From: Cavia porcellus
Taxonomy: Eukaryota; Chordata; Mammalia; Rodentia; Caviidae
DNA: 64,000 nt
Assembly: GCF_034190915.1 (NCBI RefSeq)
Contig: NW_026947485.1
Coordinates: 49,339,519 to 49,403,518, forward strand
Direction of reading: 5' to 3'
Part shown: one piece after another, positions 11,909 through 24,410 of the stretch
How positions within the stretch are numbered: position 1 is the stretch's first letter
Layout: every line of letters starts with the position of its first letter
Notes under the pieces: model-generated
Told to the model about the DNA's origin: nothing
Databases searched by the model: none
The model's input: only the letters and a program-made list of their open reading frames with translations
Position numbers and translations under genes: made by a program

Positions 11909-13422
11909 AAGGGGTCTGAATTATGTCAACTGCTTCTATGAGGCCTAGGTTAATTCCTTTTATATTTTATACCTGAGATAAACACATCTAAACGTAGGCT
12001 ACTAAAAACATGTGAAACATGAAAAGGTCAAAAAATTTGTAGTAAAACCTAATCAAGAGCCAGAGATGAGAATCAGAGTACAATGGACAACAGCCTGGGT
12101 ACCATGTGGGGAAGGACATTCCCAAACAAAGAAAAAGTGGTTTTAATAGCATTTTACATGATATTGCAGTCAAAAGAGGAACTATCTCTTTAGGATTTTA
12201 TGATTTAAAATAGAACCAAAAAAGTAAGTCAGATACTCAGAATTTTTCTCCAGCATATTAGGTAAACAAACTTTCATAGCAACCACTAGAGAAAGACTTT
12301 GCTTTACAAGCTCTCTGAGCTTTTACACATGTAGAAACTGAGACAGAAATCCTAAATAATGACCCGAAGATTACTGTGAATTGAAGTAGAAAACAGAGGT
12401 ACGTAACTTGGACTAGAACAAAGATGATCCCATTATCCTACATGGATAAAGCTTTTAATCACATTCTAATTAAAAATATGTAGGAGAGGAGTTTTAAAAA
12501 CCCTCATATTAGTAATCATTGATAAGACACTTAAATTCATAGTCCAAGCATTCAACAGTACAAGACTTATTTCAACATTTTATGTAAACACCCACCTTTG
12601 TAGGACTTTAGAGACTCTCCTAATTATATCCAAACCATAATTATCTCTGAAGGCTGTCCTGTGTGCAAACCTAACATCTAGTATATATATTCCTCCTTAG
12701 GTAGCTTCTTATATCACACACAAACTGTTGCATTTGTGGTGTGCACAAGCATGCAGTAGTTTGCAACATCATAATGTTTATGTGTGTATGAAAGCAAATA
12801 CACAGCAGCTATGCATATTGTAAAATAATCCATGCAGATCACAGCTCAGTAGTCCTTTGTGAGCTCTGAGCTACCTGACCGAAAGGTAAAGATGTCAACA
12901 CTAACACACATAAGCATTAGAAGCTTTAGTGTAGTTCAGGGGCAAACCTTTTATGGCCAACTTTCTCCGGAACTATCCAGAGATATAAACCCACCATTAT
13001 TCTGAAATAGTTTTTTAAAAAAAAAACATACAAAAATATTTGATATGGAGTTTTTTTATGTTTTTCCTTTCAAAATAAACGGATGCTATTTTGGAAACAT
13101 GTTTCCTTTGAAGGAAACATAATAAACTGTTTGCTTTGTATTGATTGAAAAAAAAAGACATACTAGACATTCCATGTAAATTAATTTACTTATGGCGCTG
13201 GACCACAATTGATAATTCTTGGGGCTTCCTTCATCTCCCATAAGGTTGCATAAGTGTTCAGGCAAATCCTTAATTACTGGCATTTAATTCATATAGACAA
13301 TCATTCTTTTGGTCTGTCTGCTCTTGTCTGTCTTGATCTGCTTCCCTCTTTCATGCCATAGTTGGGACATAGGAACCTTCAGGAATGATTGGAATCCCAT
13401 TATAAAGAGTCTAATCTCTGGA
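11909..13422. other. Non-coding sequence with a MIR trace
   Basis: Apart from a possible MIR core at 12,320-12,410 (ACATGTAGAAACTGAGACAG) I see nothing. No gene is supported. Confidence 0.5.
12320..12410 (+). mobile_element. MIR fragment (weak)
   Basis: GTAGAAACTGAGACAG followed by a diverged run fits the MIR core (aGAtGAGGAAACTGAGGC-like). It is short and diverged. Confidence 0.45.
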
Positions 13423-13423
13423 A

Positions 13424-13498
13424 TATGAAAGAAAAGAAAAGAGAGAAAGAAAAAGAGAGAAGAAGGAAAGAAAGAATGACAGAAAGACAGAAAGACAT
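13424..13498 (+). repeat. Purine-rich (GAAA/GAGA)n tract
   Basis: About 75 bases of almost pure A/G, with AAGAAAAGAGAGAAAG-type units. Confidence 0.85.
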
Positions 13499-13613
13499 CA
13501 AAATATTTCCAGAACATACACATACCCTCTTTCAATCCTTGGGAAGTTTTCATGTCTTAATGTGCTCAACAACTTTCACACATTAGTATTTCTTCTTCAA
13601 AAGGTTTAGGCTT

Positions 13614-14660
13614 TGCTCTTTAATAAATGGTGCTGGAAAAACTGGTTTTCCATATGTCAAAGACTAAAACTAAACCCATGTCTACCACCATGCACTAAAA
13701 TCAAAATGGATCAAAGATCTAAATATTAAAACAGAAACACTAAATACAATAGAAAAAATAATTAGAAATCTTGAAGACAAAGGAGTAGGCAGAGTTCATG
13801 AATAAAAACCAAACTGTATAGAAAGTACTTCAAAGAATCAACAACTGAGATGCATCTTATTAAAAAGTTTTTTATACATTAAAAGAAATCACTAAGAGTG
13901 AAAAGAAAACCCACAGATTGGGAAAAACACTTTAGCCAACTGTCCCTTCAACAAAACATTTTTATCTACAACAACAAAGAATTGAAAAAAATTAGCCCCC
14001 TACATTCAAAGATCCAATCCAAATATGGGCATCTGAAATTAATATACAATTCTCAGGTGAAGAAATACAAATGGAAAATAAATATACGAAAAGGTTCAAC
14101 ATCATTGGTTATTTGAGGAATCATATTAAAACAACCCTGAGATTCCATCTCACCCCAGAAAGAATGGCTGTGGAGAAAAAAAGAATTCTTCTCCATGGTT
14201 GGTGGGAGAGTAAACACAATCATTGTGAAAATCATTGTGGAGATTCCTCAAAAATCTAGAATTAGAGGTCACATTTGAACCAGCGATTCCCCTTCTGGGT
14301 ATTCTCTCAGAATTAAAAACACATACTACAGTGACAGACATGTACCCATAGCTAGTCTTGGAAACAACTAATGTGCCCATCAAGCACAGAATGGATAAAA
14401 AGGACATGGTATATCTACACAACAATACTACTTACTATAAATAAGGGTAAACTCTAGGCTTTTATAGGTAAATGGATGCAACTTGAGACCACACTCATAA
14501 GTGTAAACACAGTATTCTTTCTCTAGTCTAAGAAACTGAAAGAGTAAATGAGAACCAAAATCTACAATAGACATTGTGAAAGGGAAAGAAATTGTCCAAA
14601 AGGAAGAACACCTGGGATGGGGGAAAGGAGAAAAGAAGGAAGGGAAAAGAAAAATGTGTG
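13614..14660 (+). mobile_element. 5'-truncated L1: ORF2 C-terminus and 3'UTR
   Basis: The L1 landmark TTTAATAAATGGTGCTGGAA opens the copy. It runs through ORF2 C-terminal sequence (agattccatctcaccccaga near 14,140) into a purine-rich 3'UTR near 14,575-14,655. That 3'UTR type differs from the one in the L1s at 30.7 and 45.1 kb, so it is a different subfamily. Frames are broken. Confidence 0.82.
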
Positions 14661-14682
14661 TGTGTGTGTGTGTGTGTGTGTA
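14654..14682 (+). repeat. (TG)n microsatellite
   Basis: About 14 TG units directly follow the A-rich L1 3' end, so the repeat probably grew from the tail. Confidence 0.95.
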
Positions 14683-14862
14683 CACAACATAGCTAAGATA
14701 ATAATTATACTACTTTCAGTTGATTGCAGAGAATGTTTAGTGCTTGTATTGTCTGATAAATTTTTCATGCCTATATCTTGTAATCTGAGAAATTGAAGAT
14801 AAATATACAATATATTAAACATTATTAATTCTATTATATTTTTATGAAGTTCTATATCTTTT

Positions 14863-14949
14863 TTTACTGTTTGTTTGTACAGGGGATCAAACTCACAACC
14901 TCATGCTTACCAGGTAGATGCTTGAGTCATTGCACTAAGTCCCCAGCCC
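14863..14949 (-). mobile_element. ID-type SINE, antisense
   Basis: GGGGATCAAACTCACAACC and AAGTCCCCAGCCC on the plus strand are the reversed B box and 5' end of the SINE. Confidence 0.88.
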
Positions 14950-17900
14950 ATTGTTTTTTTCTTTAAAATAAAAACCAAAATAATTTTTAAAAATTTTTAA
15001 AAGATTCAAGTATTTGTCAAAGAGAAGAACAGTCTTCGAATTCAGGCCCTTTTATTTTTCACCTTCTCCAATTTCTAAGGCAAGATATCACCAAGCCCAG
15101 TTACTACAGGGAGAACACATACACAATGTTGTTATAAACCATCCTTTAACACATAGTTAATAAACACGCAGAACTATATAACTTCAGTATGTGAGCTCCA
15201 CCAAGTGGCAAATGAGGAGACAGTCACACCAATATTTAAATCTCAGTGATGAAAATATCTGTCTGCTAAGGCTATGAAAGTACAGTCTTTGTTACAGACC
15301 TCCCAAAATCATATTTGTGCCTGTGTTAACAAATAAGAGCTGATTTCACTATCCTGTGAGAGTTGATTTCCAGAAGGCCAGTTCAAATCATCAATTTTAC
15401 CTTAAATTGTCAACAATGCTATATGAAAGAAATTGTTCTTAAGTAACGATAAAAATGCATTACATCAATATTCACAAAGACAGTGTTACCTTTCAGGGAA
15501 CTAAGGCTGTAGATAATAAGTACAAAATCTACATATGTACTTTAAAAATTAAGGAGACTGTCTTCTGCATTATATCCTATGGTCATAGGAAAGGGATCCT
15601 ATTGTTTGAAGTACAAGTTATTCTGATAGTTATAGACATAGATCTTTCATTAGTCAACCCAGCCAACCAACCTGAGATTTCAAAGGTTGGTTTAGAACAT
15701 CCCTGTTGAGAAGCACGCCCTTGAGTAGCAAATTACTTTCTTTCATTCCAGCATCACTGACAACCCCACAAAACTGTTTATACAAATATGCTACGTAATA
15801 AAGTTGCTCAGAATCAATCATATAGTTGTAATACATGCTTTCCATCTGAATCAGGATACCTTACTAGATTAACAGATTCTGTTCTTCCTTTATCTCTCTG
15901 CAAGTTGTCATTTTATTGGAGCTATCTGTCAAATTATCTGAACCCTATTGATGCCCAAAGGTCAAGACTTTTTTGTCTTCCTGGGCTTCACAACTTTTTT
16001 TGTACAGTAAGAAATGCAAATGGTTCTATCAGATGAAACCCACTTACTAGTAATATCTAGTCTCCATCTTAAATCTGTGCACTGTTTCTCACTTCTCTAA
16101 GTAGTAAGTAGAGACACCTTACAAAACACCAGGCCTATATGTTGTGCACTGAATAAGTGCTATGAAGACATAATACATAATGTATTAATTATTGTAACTC
16201 TCCTACTAACCCATTTTGAAACAGCTTTATTGTTATTTTTATTTTTTCTCTTTAAAGTAAAAAAATACTAAAGAAAGAAAAAATAAATATATAATTGGCA
16301 ATCATAGTATAAAAAAATCACATAAGATATGTAAAGAATTCACTACTTGATTACTAAGATTAATAGAGAACATGAATAACAAAATGTCTCAAAACTTTCT
16401 ACAATATAGAACATTAGCTAAGGCCAATAAAGTAGAATTTATCTTAGCACTAGATCATTTTGCATGAACAATCATTCCTACAGCTAATTTGTCTTGCTAT
16501 ATTATTGTTATTTGCAATATATACCGGACTAGAGATTTATTGAACAGTTTACAACAGAAACAAGTTATTCTAACTTCAATATTGTTGCCAAGCAAAGAAT
16601 TTACGTGAGCAGCATCTATTCTTTATTTAAAAATCTAAGCATATTTCCTTCATTTAAATTTTCCCATGTAATCATTTTCTACAGAGGAGCGAATTTTAGA
16701 ATGTGCAACTTCATTCCTATCCAGTGCAGAGAACACAAATATTTTCATAAATAAAAAGCAATAGGCCATGTCTTTGCCCTCCTCTTTATCTGTTTTCCAC
16801 ATGAGTGTGTATGCAATGATAGAAGTCTGTTTCACACTGGGCAGTGCAATTGAATATTGATGGAATTTGCTGAGTATCATTCTGTTGATGAAATCTGTTA
16901 GCACAGAACATAAAGGCTATGTTCCCTCTAAGTTCTAACAGGCTTAATTTGATTTGACCAATTAATTATAGAGTGATTTCAAAGCAAATCAACTAAGAAA
17001 ACTATATTAAAGACAGTGCATATAACTATATATTTTTCAAACAAGTTCTTAATAAGGAATCAAAGTCAGCGTACCAGAGAAGTTATACAGCTCCTTTGTA
17101 TGAACTCCAATCTAAGATAACATAGCAGAACCTACTTTTAAAATCTGTATATAATTTTTAAATGTTTTATAATTTAGAGATGGCATAAACAGAAGTAAAA
17201 TAAAAAAGTATAGAGGCACACAAAGCTTCACTTGTATTGCAACATGTCAAATTTATAGTAAATTCTGAGAGTGCTCAAATAAGTTAGCACATAAGTACTG
17301 GGTCCCCTCAAATGAAAAGTATATATTCAAGGTTATAAGAAAAACACTTTCTTCATTCCTGCACCAAATAGCTAAAAATATATTTTAAAAATAGCAGCCA
17401 CCTCAAGTATAAAATATAGCTAAGGCCTTCCATATCTTTCTATTAATGCACTGTACTTGTATATTTTTAAAGAACTATTAATTAAAGAGATTTGGTTAGT
17501 CAATACTTGAAGATAATAAAAGCAAAATGTGAAATAATAGATATGCACTGAATATGTATGGCAAAATTAAATAAAACCATGTTATATATACAAAATTGAA
17601 GAATTTATTTTATAGGTATAAAATCTAATTGAAATCATTATTTATTATAGATTATATAATCAAATTATGTACTATAATGTTAGATACCCTAAGGAACATA
17701 CAAAGCATTGCTACTCAAAAAGTTGTTCTTACCGAGATTTAACACATTCATAAAAATTATTAAGTAGTTGACAGGATATGGCTATATGTTAGTATCCTGC
17801 TGTCAGATGATGTTGAGTTCAGGTTTTTAAAATATCAATTTATAACTTTGATTCTTAATAGCTCCTCTCTCCCAAAAACACACTTCCAAGAGTACCAGCA

Positions 17901-20469
17901 CTTTTCCAATATTGTTCATATCTCAAAAGTCTGTCTTCTTGTTTTCTGAGGAAAACAAGCCTTCTTCATGGCAGCTTCTATTTTCCTAAACTCTCAACTC
18001 AAATATCTTATAGTAATCTTTGGATTAAAGTAAAACTGTAACAATATAGATTCCTTCACTGAACACTTTCAAGTGAAAATAAATTTTTCTTCCTACATTT
18101 TTGTGCCTTTTCTTTCTTCTTATATTTACATTTTCTTTAGCTTATAAATGCTAGGTATGTATTACTCAAATTTGTTATTTAGCATTATTTTAATGATAGT
18201 TTGAATTTATAAACTGAATTCATTTTTTAGATTTTATTTTTTAACAAAAAATTTAAGGACCCAGTTACACAATAGCTCACACATATATTATTTAACTTAA
18301 ATTAATTCTCACAACAAATCATATTGTAGATGAAGCAGAGTCTCAGATTTTAACTTAAGCATAATTTCAAAACTCAAAAATGACAGCACACAAATCCCTG
18401 TGTATTCCCTAAGTAGAAAATCTAGAACTGTTTATATCACTCATTAAAGTGGGTATTCAGTTACCCCACTGGGCTGGTGGCTGAAGGCAGAAAGCCTGCA
18501 AATATAGTCAAGGCAAGACTGGTAGATGGCCTCCTTCATGGCCTTTCCTACAGGGTTATGCTGGCAAGAACCATGAAAGAAACACAGTATAAAACAGAAC
18601 AAATTCAGAAACAGTATGGCGCAGTTGTCAGGAAACAAGTCAACAGCTTTGTGTGATTATGCAAGTTTACAGTCTTTCAGCAGAGAAATAACACAGGAGA
18701 TCTAGATTTCTTTTTAACTGGGTTAGAAGTGTACATTAACACAATATATCGCGATTAATTTCACTGTGGTGATTCATCAGGCTTAAAAAAGCCTCCACTA
18801 GTAAATTTCAAATCCTGAAAAGGGGGTGGGGATATTTGATGCCTAAGATTTATGAAAGAGTAGTCAAAACTCATAGTCAGAATTTCTAGTATTTCTAAAT
18901 AATTTTTAATAAAAAAGTTATGTGTCATCCATATATTTAATTCTGCCATTCGTTTGTTCTGCACTCAATGGCATAAAATAAAATTGGAAAACAATATTTC
19001 ACAGCAGTAGAAATTACTAGATTTTAGTTAAAACTTCTAATATAAAATTTTTATAAAATTTTGAATACTGTAGAAATTATTTTCAAAGGGACCTAAAACT
19101 GCATTATGAAATCTGAAGTTTATTTTAACATTTCTCCCCAAAAGAAGAAAAATCTTAAACTGTAGGAAAAAGTACTGTAGAAGTGTAGAGTACCTTACAT
19201 ATATACATATATATTATATATATGTAGTACATATATATTATTTAATCAATTCTCACAACAGATTGTATTATAGATGAAACAGTCTATTTCAATTATTCAA
19301 TACTTATTAATATTTTATATACTATGATGAAGATTATATGAATTAAAATCTGATTTGAAAAAACATTTTCTGATGAATCACCTGCTTCATTTGTGAAACT
19401 CAGATGCCACCTATTGTTTAGAAAAATAAATACAATATCCTTTTTGGAGATCTCTAAATGGAAAAATGTGACTATTGGGCATATAGAACAGAAAATAACT
19501 CTCCAACTATGTGTAATAAGGATTTAAAAGACAAAAATATGAAGTGAAGCTCTCTGAAATTTGTGTTAGGTTTATATATATTTTCCCAAATACTGTCATA
19601 CTTTTTCTGCCTAAAAGACTTCTTTTAACATTTCACTTCTACTAGAAAGGAATGATTTCTGCCTTTTGTTAGGTTAAATGAACTATTTTTTCTTGTATAA
19701 GAAAGATTATATTGACTTAAGTTTTGAAAGATATTAAATAAGTATATAATTTTACTTATTTGACATGTTTGTTGCTTACTTGACTTTTTTCTTTCAGGAT
19801 TTTTAAGATAATTCCCTTTATTTTCTTTGGCATTGCATAGTTTTCAATAGAAATCTGCTGTCATATTTTTGTTGCGATTCTTTAAAATTTCTTTATTCAG
19901 AAGCTGCCTTCATCTACAGTATACAAACCAAATTCAAAATATATTTTTAATTTCTACATTTTCACGTCAAGTATATTTAATTACAAACATTCACAAATCA
20001 TTTTTGATCTCCTTTCATTGGCAGTACATTTTAAAATAAATTGTTTACCAAAACAAATATGTAAATATAATAATCATAAATATAGATTTTTTACACATCT
20101 AAAGAAAATGTGCATTATCTTCAATATTTCAGTTCTAGATGAGATCACTGTCCTTACTGCCTATTTTGAATATTGATTGAATTAGTGTTTGATATCAACA
20201 AAAATAAGAATAGAAGCTCCAGACACACTTCTGTTTGACACTCACCTGGGGTATTTTAAGGGAAAAGGCAAGTCTGTCCCAGCTTGAAAATTAAATTAAT
20301 AATCAAAACCCTCCAAAAAAGAAAAGATTGGGACCACATGACTTGACTGGTGAATGTTAAACAATTACTTAAAGAAGAAACAGCTTTCTCAAATACTTTT
20401 GAGAATGAGGTGTGCATATTTTCAAATTCATTTTCTGAGCTGACCATTGCCATGACACCAAAATCAAAT
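14950..20469. other. AT-rich non-coding sequence with MIR traces
   Basis: No gene is supported. Weak MIR-like remnants lie near 16,125-16,215, 18,283-18,395 and 19,235-19,285. A short TATA-rich run occurs at 19,198-19,232. Frames of 60-85 codons show no domains. Confidence 0.55.
18283..18395 (+). mobile_element. MIR fragment
   Basis: TTAATTCTCACAACAAATC followed by TAGATGAAGCAGAGTCTCAG fits the MIR core order. The same opening phrase recurs near 19,240. Confidence 0.55.
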
Positions 20470-21120
20470 AGGTACCATTCCTCAGGAGCAAGGATGGTCC
20501 TACTTATAATATTCGGTTAATGTGATTTACCACATGAACAGAATAAATAATAAAAGCTACAACATTCTCACAACAGACACAGAAAAGGCATTTGACAAAA
20601 TTCAATATACTTTCATAATAAAAATTTTCAACAAACTAGAAGTAGAAGAAAGTTATCTAAACATAATGAGTCATATATTTAAAAGCCCACAATTAACATC
20701 ACATTAAAACGTTTTCCTCAAGGAACAAGGCAAGGATGCCCACTCATCACATTTGTTTAACAAAGCACTGTAAGTCCTGGTCAAACTAATTAGGCAACAG
20801 AAAGAAATAAAATATGTTAAAATCATAAAGGAAGTTAAACACTTGGCACATCTCATATAAAGATATACGCTCTCAAATACAGATAATGCTAACGACTCAA
20901 AAAAAAACACTTAAAAGTAATGAGTAAATCAATTTTCAGAATACAAGATCAACTATAAGAATTAATTTCACCTTTACTCTAACAATGAGCTATCTAAGAA
21001 GAAAATAAAAAGTCACATTTTACAATTTCTTTAAGTGCTAAAAGGAATAAACAACTCAGAAGTGAAATACATATACTGAAAAGTGTAAATGATGCCCTTA
21101 TAGTTCTATAAATCAGAAGT
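20470..21120 (+). mobile_element. Old L1 ORF2 reverse-transcriptase fragment
   Basis: The translation at 20,522-20,707 has the RT run with TDTEKAFDKIQ (family consensus DAEKAFDK) near residues 17-27. Downstream nucleotides follow the RT order into a region matching ACAAGGCAAGGATGCCC, then a decayed palm region. Both ends are lost and frames are broken. Confidence 0.8.
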
Positions 21121-21560
21121 CCTGCCATGGAATGGCTGGACTCTGTGCTCAGGGTCTTAAACTAAGAGGTCTATATGCCTGCTTTCAGATCTGATGCTCA
21201 GAATTCTCTTCCAAGCTCAAAAAAGCTGAAAGAACTCAGTGATTTGTTTCTGCAAGATTGAGATTTTTTTTTTTTTTTCTGACTATAGCTAAGGGATGTA
21301 CTCAGCTCCTTGAGATCACTCTCAGGTTTCACCACATGACTCTTCCTCACTCCCAATGCCAGCATAATTTCCTTCAGTTCAGATCTCTCTCATGTGTGCA
21401 TCACTGGCTCTTTCTGTGACTTGTCTATAGACCTGGCTTGAAAGGGCTAATATGATTAGGTCAAACTCAAACAGCATCATGTCCCTTTTACCATGGAATG
21501 TAACATAATCAATAATATTTCATCATATGCACAGGTTTAACCCACACAAAAAGGAAGTTT
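21121..21560. mobile_element. Possible ancient LTR-type remnant
   Basis: The run around 21,445-21,535 (taatatgattaggtcaaact, then atggaatgtaacataatc) resembles an old mammal-wide repeat found in many genomes. I cannot name the family by eye. The first half may be unique DNA. Confidence 0.3.
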
Positions 21561-22235
21561 CAAAAAGGACATGACTCACTTGAAATTATCTAATAATTCT
21601 ACCTATCACATAGGGGATGTGGGTTTATATAAGCTAAAACGTAATTTCTTTTAAAACCTAGGAGATTTTTAAACTGTAACATCTACAGTTAGCAGAAAAA
21701 AATCAATAGAATATAAGATATTTTGTCTCTTAGTGCTGACATATCTAGTGTATGCATGCCATAACACAATGAATAAGTATTCATAAGAATCTTTAAAAGT
21801 ACTGGTTGAATAGAAAATTTGAATTTTTTTTAAGGAAAGTTGCTAAAGTAATATTGATTAACCTTATTTTCTGACACTCTCAATTACCTTAATTGTTCAA
21901 AGCAATTAAGTGATAGATTTCACCCACAGATCCCTGTTAATTGATTAAATTTTATGTAAAATAGTAATTCTTAGTGAAAGAAGCATGACTCTACTCACTA
22001 TCTCCATGAATTATGAGATTTCTGAATACAAAAAATACATAAAGAGTAAATGAGTTAATAAATATACAGGTACAATCTAGGTATACAAATGGATCATTTA
22101 TAGATATTATTCAGCAATAACAGAGCTTGTAACTATTCTTTTTGTAATTCTACTAATATGAGGTATAAAAGTTGTAGAAATTTCAACCATTGAAAGACTC
22201 TTAAAATTAATTAAAGAGTTCATTCATTCAATGAC
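21561..22235. other. Non-coding sequence, nothing recognised
   Basis: AT-rich with no supported gene or repeat. Confidence 0.55.
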
Positions 22236-22247
22236 GATTCCATTCAG
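22236..22247 (+). repeat. TSD, left copy, of ID SINE
   Basis: GATTCCATTCAG is identical to 22,352-22,363. Confidence 0.9.
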
Positions 22248-22351
22248 GGGCTGGGGATGTAGCTCAGCGGCATAAGCCCCTGCCTTGCAATCAGGCAGTT
22301 GTGAGTTAGATCCCTGGTACCGATAAAAGGGAAAGACAAAAAAAAAAAAAA
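22248..22351 (+). mobile_element. tRNA-derived ID-type SINE, near full length
   Basis: It starts ggggctggggatgtagctca (A box region) with B box GAGTTAGATCCCTGG and ends in a 14-base A tail. A perfect 12-bp TSD flanks it. One B-box base differs from the other copies (TTAGATCC for TTCGATCC), which is CpG loss or a change. Confidence 0.95.
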
Positions 22352-22363
22352 GATTCCATTCAG
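22352..22363 (+). repeat. TSD, right copy, of ID SINE
   Basis: Identical to 22,236-22,247. Confidence 0.9.
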
Positions 22364-23660
22364 TAAATAATTAATATTAGTAAGTGCTAAGAAACATAGG
22401 TACTGCAGTGGATACAAATTCATTCAAAGTAACAATTCTTCCATATGACTGAACTGACTCATGGATCCTTTTGTATTAAATTTAATACTTTAAAACTTGG
22501 GGACACAGCAGGCCACCAGTTACGGAGGAAGAATCTGCCAACCTCAAGCTTGCTCGACATTTTGCTTCCCTTTGGAGCAAGGCAGCAGAATCCCAGACTC
22601 AATGCCCTGCCTGATCCTGCATGAGTACAATGTCCATGGGAAAGAAAGACAGTTCGGAAAGCCAGAAGACCCAGACGAAAAGGGCTAGCAGCTTCAGATA
22701 TTCCAGATTTACACTCCCGAAGTTACTGGAAGAGATACAACTGTGGGAGACTGTCACAGAGAAAGTGTGAACTAGACATAGCCCCTGAGCAGTCTAAGCC
22801 AGACTGAAAAGGAAAGGGAACTTCCCTCCACAGGGAGAAACTAGGGTGAGGAATGTCAACATTAAGTCCCAGTGTCTTCTTGAAGCCCTAAGCCCCACCC
22901 TGTAGTCTACTTCCAGCAGAGACCAGATGCCAGATGACTGAGAGCTTTTCATAGTTACCAACATGACCAAGGACAGGCCTTGATTTGGATGGTTACCACA
23001 GTCCAAATTATCACAGAACGGACAGAGGGATCTTTGGTGAAGGCAAATACTTCACAAACCCAAAGATCCTCAAGATAGGTGGAGAAAATTGTGTGGGTGA
23101 ACTCGACTGCAGATCCTGGAAAGAAATCACTATTTAAAAATATATAGAAATGTTTTTGACTCAAGACTCAATGTTTCTATAATTTTTTTAACATTTCTCC
23201 TTTTCCTTCATTTTGTTGGGGGTTGGGATTTTCCACAGTTTTCTTTTTATTTTTCTTTTCTTTCCTCTTACCTTTCTATAGCAATGGTACCTCAGTTCAC
23301 AAACAATTCTTTCCATAATGCTGGTCACAAACCAAATGGGACAAGAACTAAATCCATTTCCTGTAAGTTCAATTGAACCTTTTCATTTAATTTGATTTGT
23401 TTCTTGTCCAATTCAGTTTGCAACCAGAATAGTGGAACCTTTGGGAGCCAAGATATCACTGTATTTCCTACATTTTTTTTCTTGTTTGTTCTTTTCTGTG
23501 ACATCTTTCTTGTATTCCTGAATAGGACACCTATCTCCTTCTGCTAATCTTTCATTAATTAATTTTTCAAATTTTACTTTTTGCATTCCCTGGTTCCCTG
23601 TCCTTTCTACTTTTACTAATTATTAAGTTTTATGAATCTTTAGAGAGCTAGTTAACTTTA
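22364..23660. other. Non-coding, part more GC-rich; unidentified
   Basis: 22,490-23,150 is more GC-rich than its surroundings and could be an old repeat (for example an L1 5' region belonging to the L1 piece after 27,480), but I cannot establish this. 23,160-23,280 is pyrimidine-rich. No gene is supported. Confidence 0.4.
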
Positions 23661-23673
23661 AGATATTACTGTT
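23661..23673 (+). repeat. TSD, left copy, of ORF1-only (HAL1-like) element
   Basis: AGATATTACTGTT matches 26,840-26,852. The first A cannot be told apart from the tail on the right side. Confidence 0.95.
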
Positions 23674-24410
23674 CTCACTTCCGGGAGAACATGGCGGACA
23701 GATAACAGCAACTACCGGAGGCTCTCTGAAAGACTCGGCTCAGAAGCCAGGAATGGTGCGGACTAAGGAGACATAAGTCGGTGGAGATATGCTCTGCTGA
23801 CTCAGGAACGAACTGGGCTGAGAGAAGCCAACTTGGAATGCAGTCCTGCTGCTAAAACAGGAACAGAAAAGCCTCGGTGTGGAGGCTGGACCCCGTGCCA
23901 TTGTAAGCCCCGATTTGGGTTTCCCGCCGCGCGGCGGCTGGCTGCCTCTACAGGGCGCGGCAAGGAGAGAGACGCGCGGAAGCTCTGAGAACGGCAATCT
24001 GCGAACGGCAGGGAGGCGTGCACTGACTTGTGGTGAGGTGAGTGAGAGAAACTGACACACTACCACAGTTTGACTCCAGCAGAGGACTTTCTGGGCCCGA
24101 GCAGTCCTGCGGGAGCAGGGTGCGGTGGCGACTCCAGTCACACATCCCCCTCTCGGGCGGGATTGGTGAAAAGTGCCTGGCCTGCGTGACGCTGCCGGCG
24201 GACCTGGTAGACTGTCCCAACCCAGATCGCAGAGCCTGACGGTGGCCGGGAGGGGAGACGCGTAGGCTGCCTGGTCCGTAACTCCCTGGTGCGCAGCGGT
24301 GAGCGGGAACACCTAACCGGCGCAATTCGATCAGGCTGTGGCTGACGGGGAGAGAAGCTGGGCCTCTTATATAAGCTTGCATATATAAGGAACAGAGAAG
24401 AAGAGGCAGC
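23674..24410 (+). promoter_or_regulatory. CpG-rich 5'UTR/internal promoter region with YY1-like site
   Basis: The element opens with a run containing ATGGCGG at 23,691-23,697, resembling the YY1 site near the start of human L1 (AAGATGGCGGC type). CpG dinucleotides are frequent, unlike in the surrounding DNA. A TATATAAG/CATATATAAGG doublet occurs at about 24,367-24,391, just before ORF1. Promoter function is inferred from position. Confidence 0.55.

Noticed and set aside
22490..23150. GC-richer stretch as a gene or pseudogene
   Set aside because: No frame longer than about 70 codons and no recognisable protein; it may be an old repeat.
23740..24312. Possible host gene on the minus strand in a CpG-rich block
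   Set aside because: The CpG-rich block is the 5'UTR of a TSD-bounded retroelement, not a CpG-island promoter; the frame has no domain.
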